A DNA stretch of 56,116 nt from Pseudomonadota bacterium (GCA_031119395.1 JAVHYA010000028.1:1-56116); one strand, 5' to 3'; positions 32,807 through 42,367 are shown, counted from the first letter of the stretch. Notes: generated from the letters alone by a model not told the origin. A program made the numbers and translations.

Positions 32807-33781
32807 TCAGAACAAATTTTCCTGGTCCGAGAACAGGCTCATGACCGACTCGCCCTTGGCGATGCGCTGGATCGTCTCGGCGAACAGCGGCGCCACCGAC
32901 AACTGGCGGATCTTGCTGCAGCCCAGCGCCGTGTCGGACAGGGGGATGGTGTTGGTCACGCAGACTTCGTCGAGGGCGGTGCCCTGGGCGATGCGCTCCA
33001 TGGCCGGACCCGAGAAGACCGGGTGCGTGCAGTAGGCGTACACGCTCTTGGCGCCACGCTCCTTGAGCACCTCGGCCGCCTTCACCAGCGTGCCGGCCGT
33101 GTCGATCATGTCGTCCATGATCACGCAGTTGCGGTTCTCGATCTCGCCGATGACGTTCATCACCTCGCTCACGTTCGCCTTGGGGCGGCGCTTGTCGATG
33201 ATGGCGAGGTCGCAGTTGAGCTGCTTGGCCAGCGCGCGGGCGCGCACCACGCCGCCGACGTCGGGCGAAACGACGATCAGGTCTTCGTAGTTCTTGGCGC
33301 GCAGGTCGCCCAGCAGCACCGGCGAGGCGTAGATGTTGTCGACCGGGATGTCGAAGAAGCCCTGGATCTGGTCGGCGTGCAGGTCCATCGTGAGGACGCG
33401 GTCGACGCCGACGGTCTGCAGCAGGTTGGCCACCACCTTGGCCGAGATCGGCACGCGGCTGGAACGCGGGCGGCGGTCCTGGCGGGCATAGCCGAAGTAG
33501 GGGATGACGGCGCTGATCCGCTCGGCCGAAGCGCGCTTGAGCGCGTCGACCATGATCAGCAGTTCCATCAGGTTCTCGTTCGTGGGCGCGCAGGTCGACT
33601 GGACGACGAACACATCGCGGGCACGGACGTTCTGGTTGATCTCGACGGTGACTTCGCCGTCGGAGAAGCGGCCGACGCGGGCGGCGCCCAGCGTGGTGCC
33701 CAGGTGCTGCGCGATCTCGGCCGCGAGGCCGGGATTGGCATTGCCGGTGAAAACCATGAAGTCAGGGTGATGCGCCTGCAT
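32807..33781 (-). CDS. prs: Ribose-phosphate pyrophosphokinase (PRPP synthetase)
   Basis: 324 residues; makes PRPP from ribose 5-phosphate and ATP for nucleotide, His, Trp and NAD synthesis. [20 protein letters not shown], the ATP-binding [18 protein letters not shown], the [17 protein letters not shown] motif and the PRPP loop [12 protein letters not shown] are all present. A shorter start at 33754 (MVFTGNAN) is also possible and closer to the E. coli length; the upstream Met gives MQAHHPDF. Encoded just downstream of tRNA-Gln and ispE. Confidence 0.96.
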   Translation of the reverse strand: MQAHHPDFMVFTGNANPGLAAEIAQHLGTTLGAARVGRFSDGEVTVEINQNVRARDVFVVQSTCAPTNENLMELLIMVDALKRASAERISAVIPYFGYARQDRRPRSSRVPISAKVVANLLQTVGVDRVLTMDLHADQIQGFFDIPVDNIYASPVLLGDLRAKNYEDLIVVSPDVGGVVRARALAKQLNCDLAIIDKRRPKANVSEVMNVIGEIENRNCVIMDDMIDTAGTLVKAAEVLKERGAKSVYAYCTHPVFSGPAMERIAQGTALDEVCVTNTIPLSDTALGCSKIRQLSVAPLFAETIQRIAKGESVMSLFSDQENLF

Positions 33782-33865
33782 GCGTGTTTCCCGGCGGTCT
33801 GAGCGATTGGGCCTTGAAGGCCCGCACCTTGCGGCGCGGCGCCGTTCTTTGTCGTGGAAAGAATT

Positions 33866-33942
33866 TGGCAGGGGAGAAAGGATTCGAACCTTTGCATGCC
33901 GGAATCAAAATCCGGTGCCTTAACCAGCTTGGCGACTCCCCT
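33866..33942 (-). tRNA. tRNA-Gln (UUG)
   Basis: 77 nt on the minus strand. Seven-bp acceptor stem AGGGGAG/CTCCCCT, encoded CCA end, anticodon TTG in the loop ATTTTGA between CCGG arms, and a GGTTCGAATCC T-arm. Probably processed from the lolB-ispE-prs transcript. The 71-bp gap to ispE holds a GTGGTC AAA GACCAC hairpin. Confidence 0.96.
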
Positions 33943-34013
33943 ACACAGGAGAGTGGTCAAAGACCACCCACCGATGAATGTCGCACCCAGCCACCTCTCG
34001 GCGACTGGCTTTT

Positions 34014-34880
34014 CTAGACCGCCCAGCCTGCGAGAGGATGGACTGCCAGATTGCTGCACTGCCGTAGCTGCCAACCCGGGGGCGGGTCGTCGAGCAACAG
34101 GCCGTGCGGCGCATTGTCTCTCTGTTCCAGCGGCGCGAACACCGCACTGCCGGACCCGGTCATCCGTGCCTCCAATCCCTGGCTGCCGAGCCATTCGATG
34201 GCCTGGCGCACCTCGGGGCAGAGCCTCTGGGCGACCGGCTGCAAGTCGTTGTGGCCGAATCGGAAGATATCGGCTGCATCGTTTGCAGCAAAGCCAGAGA
34301 GTATAACAGGACTTGTGGCGCGCTGAAGGTCTTCGGCGGCAAAAATGAGACGCGTGTCCAGCCCGGCTGTCGGTTTGAGCACCGCGAAGCGGCCCTTCGG
34401 CAGCGTGATCGGCGTGATCTGCTCCCCGATGCCCTCGACCCAGGCGTTGTGCCCGCGCAGGAAGAAGGGCACGTCGGCGCCCAGCGCCAGGCCGATGCGC
34501 TCGAGCCGCTGCAGCGGCAGGCGAAGCCCCCACAGGCGGTTGAGCGCCAGCAGGCAGGTCGCGGCGTCGGACGAGCCGCCGCCCATCCCGGCCTGGGCAG
34601 GCACATGCTTGGCGATGCCGATGTGTGCGCCCTGGCCGGGGTCGGCGAAGGCCTGCAGCGCCCGTGCGGCCCGCAGGACCAGGTCGTCCGCGGGCAGCGG
34701 CGTGGTCAGGTCCTCGCGCGAGAGCTGGCCGTCATGGCGCAGTTCGACGTGCAGAACGTCGCTCCAGTCGATCAGCATGAACACCGACTGCAGCAGGTGG
34801 TAGCCGTCGTCGCGGCGGCCGGTGATGTGCAGGAAGAGGTTGAGCTTGGCCGGCGCCGGAAGGTCGTACAGGGCGTTCAC
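34014..34880 (-). CDS. ispE: 4-diphosphocytidyl-2-C-methyl-D-erythritol kinase IspE
   Basis: 288 residues; the GHMP kinase of the non-mevalonate isoprenoid route. PAPAKLNLFLHITGRRDDGYH is the family N-terminus (residues 8-28), PAQAGMGGGSSDAA the ATP-binding glycine motif near 95-108, and MTGSGSAVFA the third motif. The start is a GTG at 34880 that overlaps the lolB stop (GTGA), as for lolB itself with its upstream neighbour. Followed by tRNA-Gln and prs. Confidence 0.95.
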   Translation of the reverse strand: MNALYDLPAPAKLNLFLHITGRRDDGYHLLQSVFMLIDWSDVLHVELRHDGQLSREDLTTPLPADDLVLRAARALQAFADPGQGAHIGIAKHVPAQAGMGGGSSDAATCLLALNRLWGLRLPLQRLERIGLALGADVPFFLRGHNAWVEGIGEQITPITLPKGRFAVLKPTAGLDTRLIFAAEDLQRATSPVILSGFAANDAADIFRFGHNDLQPVAQRLCPEVRQAIEWLGSQGLEARMTGSGSAVFAPLEQRDNAPHGLLLDDPPPGWQLRQCSNLAVHPLAGWAV

Positions 34881-35407
34881 CGGCGGCGGCTCTCGGCGGT
34901 CGGACGGGGCACGGCCTCGAAGACCACGCGCAGGTCGGCCGTGGGCTGCGGCGATTCGCGCACCGCCTGCAGGCGGCCCGAGGCGACCTGGCTCAGGTCG
35001 GCGCGCCAGCCGGGCACCGCCGCCGGCTGGCCCGCCAGCCACTGGAAGAGCGCGTCCACCGGCAGGGCGGCGCCGGTCACGCGCTCGGCCAGGATGTCGA
35101 TGGAGTCGTAGCGTTGCGTGCGCTGCCCGTCGCGCAGCAGCGCCTCGCCCGGCGACCACTGCAGGACGCCCAGCGTGCTGCCGATGGGGCTGGTGAGCGT
35201 GAGTTCGCCGCGACCGGGCGCTCCGCGCAGCTCGAACAGGGCGGCGAAGGACTGCACCGGCTGGCTGTCCACGCGCAGCGACAGGCGCCCCGTCCACTGG
35301 CCGTCTTGAGAATCGAAAAGAGTGCTTGGCCGCGTGGGTGTTGCGCAACCAGCTATCAAAAAAGGAGCAACTGCCGCCGCGGCGGCCAAGGCCGTGCGGC
35401 GCTTCAC
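34877..35407 (-). CDS. lolB: Outer-membrane lipoprotein receptor LolB
   Basis: 176 residues; takes lipoproteins from LolA and inserts them in the outer membrane. The signal KRRTALAAAAAVAPFLIAGC ends in lipobox LIAG-Cys21. The mature domain shows the LolB beta pattern QWTGRLSLRVDSQPVQSF, LTSPIGSTLGVLQWSPGEA and an exposed LFQWLAGQP hydrophobic loop. Start is GTG inside the stop of the TPR gene (GTGA). The lipobox region, residues about 13-31, is encoded by repeat A copy 8, an insertion in an essential-class gene that still gives a valid lipoprotein signal. Confidence 0.92.
   Translation of the reverse strand: MKRRTALAAAAAVAPFLIAGCATPTRPSTLFDSQDGQWTGRLSLRVDSQPVQSFAALFELRGAPGRGELTLTSPIGSTLGVLQWSPGEALLRDGQRTQRYDSIDILAERVTGAALPVDALFQWLAGQPAAVPGWRADLSQVASGRLQAVRESPQPTADLRVVFEAVPRPTAESRRR
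35315..35371 (+). repeat. Interspersed repeat family A, copy 8 (encodes the LolB lipobox)
   Basis: AAAGAGTGCTTGGCCGCGTG then GCGCAACCAGCTATCAAAAA and AGGAGCAA. The core is more diverged than in intergenic copies (GCTTGGCC), but the AGCTAT arm and the spacing are kept. Lies wholly within lolB. Confidence 0.7.
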
Positions 35408-37218
35408 AGCTTCACGCGCAGGCGCTTGAGGGTTTCCTGCAGGGTCTGGTTGTCGGCATCGGCCAGCACGGCTTCCTTCCACACCGACACGGCGCGGTCG
35501 CGCTGGCCGCTGGCCCACAGGACCTCGCCGAGGTGCGCGCCGATCTCGGGATCGGGACGCTTCTTGTAGGCGGTCTCGAGGATGCGCTGCGCCTCCGCCA
35601 GGTTGCCCATGCGGTACTCGACCCACCCCAGGCTGTCGGCGATGAAGGGATCGTCCGGCGCCAGCGAGACGGCCTTGCGGATCAGCTCGCGGGCTTCCTC
35701 GAGGCGGATGTTCCGATCGGCCAGCGAGTAGCCCAGCGCGTTGTACGCGTTCTGGTTGTCGGGCTTCATCGCCATCAGCTTGCGCAGCAGGCGCTCCATC
35801 TCGTCGAGGCGGTTGAGCTTCTCGGCAGCCATGGCCTGTTCGTAGACCAGGTCGCCGTCCGACGGCTCGGCGGCGCTGGCCTTGGCCAGCATGTCATAGA
35901 CGGCCTGGTACTCCTTGGCTTCGCGCAGCAGCTGCACCTCGGCCATGAACTTCTGCTTCTTGTCGGCCTCGCTGCGCTCGGGCAGGTTGCGGATCAGTTC
36001 GCGCGCCTGCGGCAGCTTGCCCTGGCGGGCCAGGAGCAGGGCGCGGCGGGTCTGCGCAGCGACCAGCTGATCGGTGCTCTCGATGCGGGACAGCCAGCGC
36101 TCGGCGCCGGCGAAATCCTTGCGCCGCTCGGCGAGCTGCGACAGCTGGATGTAGGCCTGCGCCATGCCGCGCGTGCGCTCGTCGGCGTCGCGTTGCTGGC
36201 TCGCCAGTTCGAGGTAGCGCTGCAGCGATGCCTCCGCCGCGCTGTCCTGGCGCGCCTGCACCTGCAGCGAGCCCAGCAGGAGCCAGGGGTCGGGCAGGTC
36301 GGGGCGGGTCTTCGTGACCGCCTCGAGTTCGGCGGTCGCCTCGGCGTAGCGCTGGCCCTCGGCCAACACCCGCGCATAGGCCACGCGGGCCTCGGGCAGG
36401 GCCTTGGGGGTGGCGAGGTAGCGCTTGACCATGGCCTCGGCCTCGGGCCGGTCGGGATCGATCAGGTCCAAGGCGAGCACCGCGGGGCCGTCGGCGTCCG
36501 GGTCGGCGGCCTGGCCCTTGCGCGCGGCGTCCATGGCGCCGGCCGCATCGCCGGCCACCAGGCGCAGGCGACCCACGGTGGTCCAGGCCAGGCCGGCGGT
36601 GGCGGGGTTCTTCAGGTCGTCGACCAGGGCCTGCTCGACCACCGAGGCGGCGAGCTTCTTGTCGGCGGCGCGGCTGTAGTTGCGCGCGATGACCGCCATC
36701 AGGAGCGGATGCTCGACGACCGGCGTGGCCGCGAGTTCGGCCCGCAGCGGTTCCACCGTCTCGCTCAGGCGGCCGAGCACGATGAGGACCTGCAGTTCGA
36801 GGCGCCGCGCGTCGCGCGAATCCGGGATCGACTGCTTCCAGGCGCGGGCCGCGACCAGGGCGGCCTCGGGAGAGCGGGCCTGCACGGCGACGTCGACGGC
36901 ACGCTGGAACAGCTTGGGGTCGCCGGTGCGGCGCGCGGCGTCGAGTAGCAGCTGGAAGCCTTCGACCGGGTCGCCGCCACCGCGTGTGTTGAGTTCGCCC
37001 AGCAGCACCTCGTAGAAAAGCTGTGCGGTCATCGCCGAGGCGCGTGCCGTGCTTTCCTCGGGCTTCTCGGCCTTGTCGGCGGCCGGTGCGGGAACAGGGG
37101 TGGATGCCGGGGCCGAGGGGTCCGCAGGCGCCGGGCCGGGCGACTGCGCATGGGCGGTCAGCGCGGCGAGTGCGAGGGCGGCCGCCGCAAGGCGGTGTCG
37201 GCGGAGCGTGGGGTGCAT
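35404..37218 (-). CDS. Exported tetratricopeptide-repeat protein
   Basis: 604 residues. Signal peptide to about residue 25 (ALTAHAQ), a Pro/Ala-rich linker (26-60), then TPR-type helical repeats along the whole chain, strongest in the C-terminal third (YNALGYSLADRNIRLEEARE, DDPFIADSLGWVEYRMGNL, EIGAHLGEVLWASGQRDRA). Periplasmic scaffolds of this type precede lolB in many Burkholderiales. Its stop overlaps the lolB GTG. TATTAT lies 6 nt before the ATG on the minus strand, so it heads the lolB-ispE series with a possibly leaderless message. Confidence 0.88.
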   Translation of the reverse strand: MHPTLRRHRLAAAALALAALTAHAQSPGPAPADPSAPASTPVPAPAADKAEKPEESTARASAMTAQLFYEVLLGELNTRGGGDPVEGFQLLLDAARRTGDPKLFQRAVDVAVQARSPEAALVAARAWKQSIPDSRDARRLELQVLIVLGRLSETVEPLRAELAATPVVEHPLLMAVIARNYSRAADKKLAASVVEQALVDDLKNPATAGLAWTTVGRLRLVAGDAAGAMDAARKGQAADPDADGPAVLALDLIDPDRPEAEAMVKRYLATPKALPEARVAYARVLAEGQRYAEATAELEAVTKTRPDLPDPWLLLGSLQVQARQDSAAEASLQRYLELASQQRDADERTRGMAQAYIQLSQLAERRKDFAGAERWLSRIESTDQLVAAQTRRALLLARQGKLPQARELIRNLPERSEADKKQKFMAEVQLLREAKEYQAVYDMLAKASAAEPSDGDLVYEQAMAAEKLNRLDEMERLLRKLMAMKPDNQNAYNALGYSLADRNIRLEEARELIRKAVSLAPDDPFIADSLGWVEYRMGNLAEAQRILETAYKKRPDPEIGAHLGEVLWASGQRDRAVSVWKEAVLADADNQTLQETLKRLRVKL

Positions 37219-37224
37219 CGAACC

Positions 37225-37230
37225 ATAATA
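37225..37230 (-). promoter_or_regulatory. Putative -10 box of the TPR-lolB-ispE operon
   Basis: TATTAT on the minus strand, 6 nt before the ATG, within an AT-rich island (ATAATAAT) in an otherwise G/C-rich 118-bp divergent gap to mutM. No plain -35. Confidence 0.45.
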
Positions 37231-37336
37231 ATCCAAGCGTCTTAGGCCACGGCCCCGGCGGGCTTCCTTGAAAACGGGGGCCTTCCGGGCCTTCGCAGCA
37301 CGTCTCGCCGACCGCGTGGCACGCCCTCCCTGACCC

Positions 37337-38152
37337 ATGCCTGAACTCCCCGAAGTCGAAGTCACGCGGCGCGGTTTCGCCGACCGCATCGCGGGCGGCC
37401 GCATCACCGCCGTGCGCACCGGAAAGCCCCTGCGCTGGGCGCTTGCCGTGGCGCCCGAACTGCTGGTCGGCCGCCTGGTGCAGGGGGTGCGCCGGCGCGG
37501 CAAGTACCTGCTCATCGACCTCGACCACGGGCTGCTGCTGCTGCACCTGGGCATGTCGGGCAGCCTGCGCTTCGGCGCCGATCTGCCGCAGGCGCAGGTG
37601 CACGACCACTTCGACCTCGTCACGACGCAGGGCATGCTGCGGCTCAACGATCCCCGGCGCTTCGGTGCCGTGGTCTATGTGGAGGCCGAGGATTCCCCTC
37701 TGGCGCACAAGCTGCTGGGCGGGCTGGGCATGGAGCCGCTGGATGGCAGCTTCGACCTGGCCGCCTTCCAGGCGGGCCTGCGCCGCCGCCGAGCGCCGAT
37801 CAAACAGGTGCTGCTGGCCGGCGACGTGGTCGTGGGCGTGGGCAACATCTATGCATCGGAGGCATTGTTCCTGGCAGGCATCCGGCCGACGCTGGCGGCG
37901 TCGCGCATCTCGCGGCCGCGGGCCGCCCGGCTGCATGCGGCGGTGCGCGAGATCCTGGCGCGTGCGGTGGAGCGCGGCGGCAGCACGCTGCGTGACTTCT
38001 CTCACGTGGACGGGCAGACCGGTTACTTCCAGCTGGACGCCATGGTCTATGGTCGGGGGGGCGAGCCCTGCCGCGTCTGCGCCACGCCGATCCGGCAGAT
38101 CCGCCAGGGGCAGCGCTCGACCTTCTTCTGCCCCATGTGTCAAAAAAGCTGA
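37337..38152 (+). CDS. mutM: Formamidopyrimidine-DNA glycosylase MutM
   Basis: 271 residues; removes 8-oxoguanine and Fapy lesions and nicks DNA. After Met removal the catalytic Pro1-Glu2 is in [12 protein letters not shown]; Lys near 57 (RRRGKYLLI) is the conserved lysine, and the C-terminal zinc finger is C-x2-C (CRVC) with FCPMC. The helix-two-turns-helix [11 protein letters not shown] is intact. Divergent from the TPR gene; followed by a dynamin-like GTPase and mutY, so two of the three GO-system genes are clustered. Confidence 0.96.
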   Translation: MPELPEVEVTRRGFADRIAGGRITAVRTGKPLRWALAVAPELLVGRLVQGVRRRGKYLLIDLDHGLLLLHLGMSGSLRFGADLPQAQVHDHFDLVTTQGMLRLNDPRRFGAVVYVEAEDSPLAHKLLGGLGMEPLDGSFDLAAFQAGLRRRRAPIKQVLLAGDVVVGVGNIYASEALFLAGIRPTLAASRISRPRAARLHAAVREILARAVERGGSTLRDFSHVDGQTGYFQLDAMVYGRGGEPCRVCATPIRQIRQGQRSTFFCPMCQKS

Positions 38153-38245
38153 AACACGCCGGACGGTCGCCGCGAGGCGCCCGAAAGGCCGCGCCGCTCA
38201 CAGAGTGGCAATGTTATATTTTGTAAACCCCAGCGAGCCGCCGCC

Positions 38246-40216
38246 TTGAGCCGATCCTTCAACCAGCAATTCGACCAGCACGGTGCCTGGCGGCGCAACT
38301 TCGCGCACCGGCTCAAGTGGCTGGCCAACTGGCTGCGCGAAAACGACCTGATGGACCAGTCGGTGTCCGATCGCATGCGCGAGCTCGAGGCGCAGATGCG
38401 CACCAGCAAGGTCATGGTCGCCTTCGTCGCCGAGTTCTCGCGCGGCAAGTCCGAGCTCATCAACGCCATCTTCTTCGCCGGCTACGGCCGCCGCATCATG
38501 CCGGCGAGCGCCGGGCGCACGACGATGTGCCCGACCGAGTTGGGCTACGACGCCGCGTACCTGCCGGGCCTGCGGCTGCTGCCCATCGAGACGCGGCTCG
38601 AACCCCATTCGCTGACCCACTGGCGCGACCAGTCCGAGCGCTGGACGGAGGTGCCGGTCGATGTGCAGGACGCCGAATCGCTGTCTGCCGCCATGCACAA
38701 GGTGGCCGAGGTGGACTGGGTGCCGGTGGAGCGGGCCCGTGCCCTCGGCTTCTGGAACGACGAGACGCCGCAGGACAACCCCATGGTCGATGCCGAAGGC
38801 CGCATCGAGGTCCCGCGCTGGCGCCATGCGCTGCTCAACATGCCGCATCCGCTGCTGGAGCAGGGCCTGGTCATCCTCGACACGCCGGGGCTCAACGCCA
38901 TCGGGGCCGAGCCCGAGCTGACCGTGAGCCTGATCCCGCAGGCCCATGCGGTGGTGTTCATCCTGGGTGCCGACACGGGCGTGACGCGCTCCGACCTCGC
39001 GATCTGGCGCGAGCACCTGGTGACCGAGGGCGACCCGGGCGAGACCCGCATCGTCGTGCTCAACAAGATCGACACGCTCTGGGACACCCTCAGCGCGCCG
39101 GGGCAGATCGACGCGCAGATCGAGCGCCAGTGCGCCCTCTCGGCCGAGACGCTGGGCGTGCCGCGCGAGCGCGTGCTGCCGGTGTCGGCGCAGAAGGGGC
39201 TGCAGGCCAAGATCGCCAAGGACGCCGCGCTGCTGCAGGGAAGCCGCCTGCCGGCGCTCGAGGCCGCGCTGGGCGATGGCCTGCTGGGCCGTCGCGAGAC
39301 CATGCTGCGGCTCGCCGTCGAAGCCGGCGTGTCCGCCCTGCGTGCCGAGGCGTCGCGCATCCTCAGCGTGCGCGAACGCGACCTGTCGGAGCAGGCGCTC
39401 GAACTGCAGGGGCTGCGCGGCAAGAACAGCTCCGTGATCCGCCACATGCGCTCGCGCATCGAGCAGGAACAGTCCGAATTCGAATCCAGCAACACGCGCA
39501 TCCTGGCCCTGCGCTCGGTGCAGGGCAAGCTGCTGCGCGAGGTGTACGCCGTGCTCGGCAGCACCGCGCTCAAGTCCGACCTCGCGCGGCTGGCCGCCAC
39601 GCTCAAGCGCCCCGGCATCAAGCTCAGCGTGCGCAAGGTGTACGGCGCCACCTTCGATGTGCTGCGCAGCAACCTGCGCGAGGTGCAGGCCACCACGAGC
39701 GAGATCCAGGCGATGCTGCACGCCACGTTCCGCCAGCTCAATGCCGAGCACGGCTTCTCGCTCCAGGCACCGGCGGAGCCCGACCTGTCGGGCTTCGTCA
39801 ACGAGCTCGACGGCATCGAGCGCAGCCACCTGCACTACCTGGGCGTGGGCAACCTGCTCAAGCTCGCCCAGGGCGACTTCTGCGACCGGCTGGTGCGCGC
39901 GCTCGGCAGCCGGGTGCGCACGGTGAACGAGGCCGCAATGACCGAGGTGGAGCGCTGGAGCAAGGCGGCCGGCGCACAGCTCGACGCCCAGCTCAAGGAG
40001 CGCCGCCGCAACTTCGTGCGCCGCATCGAATCGGTGGAGCGCATCCAGAATGCCGCCGGCGGCCTGGATGAACGGCTGGGCGAGATCCGGGGGCAGGAAC
40101 AGGAACTGCGGCTGCTCAACGAGCGCTTGCAGGAACTCACCGCCCTGCTGACCAGCCAGGAGCCGATCCCGCCCGCCGTGCCCGGCGCGGCCCGCGGCGA
40201 ATTGCGCGCCGCGTGA
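38246..40216 (+). CDS. Dynamin-like large GTPase
   Basis: 656 residues, TTG start at 38246. G1 motif AEFSRGKSEL near 62-71 (the first Gly of the usual GxFSxGKS is Ala62), G2 region RTTMCPTE, G3 LDTPGLN near 210-216 and G4 NKID near 275. The C-terminal half is helical with coiled-coil stretches (about 360-430 and 590-640), as in bacterial dynamin-like and CrfC-type proteins. No membrane segment. TATATT at 38215-38220 with TTGTAAAC is a possible promoter 25 nt upstream. Its TGA overlaps the GTG of mutY. Function unknown; family members remodel membranes or organise chromosome replication forks. Confidence 0.85.
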   Translation: MSRSFNQQFDQHGAWRRNFAHRLKWLANWLRENDLMDQSVSDRMRELEAQMRTSKVMVAFVAEFSRGKSELINAIFFAGYGRRIMPASAGRTTMCPTELGYDAAYLPGLRLLPIETRLEPHSLTHWRDQSERWTEVPVDVQDAESLSAAMHKVAEVDWVPVERARALGFWNDETPQDNPMVDAEGRIEVPRWRHALLNMPHPLLEQGLVILDTPGLNAIGAEPELTVSLIPQAHAVVFILGADTGVTRSDLAIWREHLVTEGDPGETRIVVLNKIDTLWDTLSAPGQIDAQIERQCALSAETLGVPRERVLPVSAQKGLQAKIAKDAALLQGSRLPALEAALGDGLLGRRETMLRLAVEAGVSALRAEASRILSVRERDLSEQALELQGLRGKNSSVIRHMRSRIEQEQSEFESSNTRILALRSVQGKLLREVYAVLGSTALKSDLARLAATLKRPGIKLSVRKVYGATFDVLRSNLREVQATTSEIQAMLHATFRQLNAEHGFSLQAPAEPDLSGFVNELDGIERSHLHYLGVGNLLKLAQGDFCDRLVRALGSRVRTVNEAAMTEVERWSKAAGAQLDAQLKERRRNFVRRIESVERIQNAAGGLDERLGEIRGQEQELRLLNERLQELTALLTSQEPIPPAVPGAARGELRAA

Positions 40217-41307
40217 GCGGCCGGCCCCCCGTGGTGGCGTCGGCCGAGGCGCTGGCCGCCATCTTCGCACCCCTGCTCGTCGACTGGCAGCGAAGCCACG
40301 GCCGCAGCACCCTGCCATGGCAGAACACGCACGATCCCTACCGCGTGTGGCTGTCCGAGGTCATGCTGCAGCAGACGCAGGTGGTCACCGTGCTGGGCTA
40401 CTACGCCCGCTTCCTCGAGCGCTTTCCCACGGTGGCGGCGCTGGCGGCCGCACCCGAGGACGAGGTGCTGGGCCTGTGGAGCGGGCTGGGCTACTACAGC
40501 CGCGCCCGCAACCTGCACCGCTGTGCGCAGGAGGTGGTGGCGCGATTCGGCGGCGCCTTTCCGCACAGCGCGGCCGAACTCGCCACCTTGCCCGGCATCG
40601 GCCGCTCGACGGCGGCGGCGATCGCGGCCTTCTGTTTCGGCGAGCGGGTGGCGATCCTGGACGGCAACGTCAAGCGCGTGCTGGGGCGGGTGCTGGCCTT
40701 CGAGGGCGACCTGGCGAGCGCCGCGCAGGAGCGGCTGCTGTGGGATGCCGCCGCCGAGCTGCTGCCCCCCGAGGGCGAGCGCGCAGCCATTTCCGCCTAT
40801 ACGCAGGGACTGATGGACCTGGGCGCCACGGTGTGCCTGCCGCGCCAGCCCAACTGCCTGCTGTGTCCGGTGCAGTCCCTGTGTCGCGCCCGCGCGCTCG
40901 GCGCCACGGACCGATTCCCGGTCAAGACCCGCAAGCTGCGCCGCAGCGCGCAGGCGCTGTGGCTGCTGCTGGCCCGGCGCGGGGACGGCGCCGTGTGGTT
41001 GGAGAAGCGGCCGGACAGCGGCATCTGGGCCGGGCTCTACGGCCTGCCCGCCTTCGACAGCCATGCCGCGCTGCTCGCCGCCTGCGGTGCGGACGACGAC
41101 ACCGGCTTCGAGGCCCTGCCGGCCTTCACCCATGTGCTGACACACAAGGATTTGCACCTCCACCCGGTCGAGCGGTGGGCAGCCGTCGACGTGCTGCCTG
41201 TGTCGGGCGCCGGGCAGTGGGTGGCGGCCGATGCCTGGCGGGCGCTGGGCCTGCCGGCGCCCGTGCGCAAGTTGCTCGAGCAGCGGCTGGGTGCCCCCGA
41301 CATCTGA
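40213..41307 (+). CDS. mutY: A/G-specific adenine glycosylase MutY
   Basis: 364 residues; removes adenine opposite 8-oxoguanine. Present: the catalytic Glu in VMLQQTQV, the helix-hairpin-helix LPGIGRSTAAAI, the Asp in ILDGNVKRVL, the [4Fe-4S] cluster C-x6-C-x2-C-x5-C in CLPRQPNCLLCPVQSLC, and a C-terminal NUDIX-like domain with FTHVLTHKDLHLHP. Start is GTG inside the upstream GTPase stop (GTGA), so expression depends on that gene. Converges on rapZ with repeat A copy 9 between. Confidence 0.95.
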   Translation: MSGRPPVVASAEALAAIFAPLLVDWQRSHGRSTLPWQNTHDPYRVWLSEVMLQQTQVVTVLGYYARFLERFPTVAALAAAPEDEVLGLWSGLGYYSRARNLHRCAQEVVARFGGAFPHSAAELATLPGIGRSTAAAIAAFCFGERVAILDGNVKRVLGRVLAFEGDLASAAQERLLWDAAAELLPPEGERAAISAYTQGLMDLGATVCLPRQPNCLLCPVQSLCRARALGATDRFPVKTRKLRRSAQALWLLLARRGDGAVWLEKRPDSGIWAGLYGLPAFDSHAALLAACGADDDTGFEALPAFTHVLTHKDLHLHPVERWAAVDVLPVSGAGQWVAADAWRALGLPAPVRKLLEQRLGAPDI

Positions 41308-41310
41308 ATG

Positions 41311-41370
41311 CCAAATCGGGCTGCAGCGCCCGTCCCGCCTGCGCTGTCAGCTATGAAATTAATAGCATTT
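41311..41370 (+). repeat. Interspersed repeat family A, copy 9
   Basis: AAATCGGGCTGCAGCGCCCG then GCTGTCAGCTATGAAATTAA and TAGCATTT. One of the best-preserved copies, in the 73-bp gap between the convergent mutY and rapZ genes, where its hairpin could terminate both. Confidence 0.85.
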
Positions 41371-41380
41371 CTGCGGCGGA

Positions 41381-42250
41381 CTACTCGGTGTCGAGCTCGC
41401 GGTGGCGCTTCAGTGCCGCCCACCGATCGCCGAAGGCGCGCGCCAACTGCTCGACCAGGAACACCGAGCGGTGCTGGCCACCGGTGCAGCCGATGGCCAC
41501 CGTGACGTAGCTGCGGTGGTCGTCGGCCAGCGCGTCGAGCCAGTGCTGCAGGAAACCCTCGATGTCCGCATACATGCGCGCCACCGCGTCATGCTCGCGC
41601 AGCCACTCGGCCACTGGCGCGTCCCGGCCGGTGAGCGGCCGAAGCTCGGCCACGTAGTGCGGGTTGGGCAGCATGCGCACGTCGAACACGAAGTCCGCGT
41701 CCAGCGGCAGGCCGCGCTTGTACGCGAAGGACTGGAACACCAGCGTGAGCTGCCGTTGCGGCGCGCCGATCAGCGCCTTGATGTAGGTGCGCAGCTGCGC
41801 CGGGCGGATCAGGCTGGTATCGATCACGTCGGCGCCGTCGCGCAGGTCGGCCAGCAGTTCGCGCTCCAGCTCGATGGCCTGCGCCAGCGCGCGTTCCTGC
41901 TCCGGCGCGTCGACCCGGCCGTCCTGCCGCGACAGCGGGTGGCGGCGCCGCGTCTCCGAATAGCGGCGCAGCAGCGCATCGGTGGTGGCATCGAGGAAGA
42001 GCGAGCGCAGGGCGATGCCTTCGCGGCGCAGCGTGCCCAGTTGCAGCGGCACCAGCGGCAGGGACACGCCGCTGCGCACGTCGATCGCGACGGCCACGCG
42101 CGTGGCCTTCTGCTGCGTCTGCAGCGTGATGAAGGACTCCAGCAGTTCGGGCGGCAGGTTGTCGACGCAGTAGTAGCCGGCGTCTTCCAGCGCGTGCAGC
42201 GCCACCGACTTGCCGGAGCCGGACATTCCGGTGATGAGGACGAGGTCCAT
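41381..42250 (-). CDS. rapZ: RNase adapter protein RapZ
   Basis: 289 residues. Walker A GMSGSGKS at residues 8-15, DNLPPELL, the [12 protein letters not shown] segment, and the C-terminal [18 protein letters not shown] with the conserved Cys-Gly-His. RapZ presents small RNAs to RNase E in enterobacteria; in betaproteobacteria the target is not established. It is followed upstream by repeat C and recN. The gene is not next to ptsN/rpoN here. Confidence 0.92.
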   Translation of the reverse strand: MDLVLITGMSGSGKSVALHALEDAGYYCVDNLPPELLESFITLQTQQKATRVAVAIDVRSGVSLPLVPLQLGTLRREGIALRSLFLDATTDALLRRYSETRRRHPLSRQDGRVDAPEQERALAQAIELERELLADLRDGADVIDTSLIRPAQLRTYIKALIGAPQRQLTLVFQSFAYKRGLPLDADFVFDVRMLPNPHYVAELRPLTGRDAPVAEWLREHDAVARMYADIEGFLQHWLDALADDHRSYVTVAIGCTGGQHRSVFLVEQLARAFGDRWAALKRHRELDTE

Positions 42251-42367
42251 GTCAGTTTTCCATCGCGCAGCGCGCCACCCGCATCGCAGGGAACGCCATA
42301 CAGCGGGCGAGCGACGCGGAGCCGTCAGAGCACCCGCGGAACTGGCTTGGCCAGGCCGCTGGGTGCG

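Noticed and set aside
38198-40318. 706-codon minus-strand frame opposite the dynamin-like gene
   Set aside because: Antisense of a gene with clear GTPase motifs; composition is typical of shadow frames.
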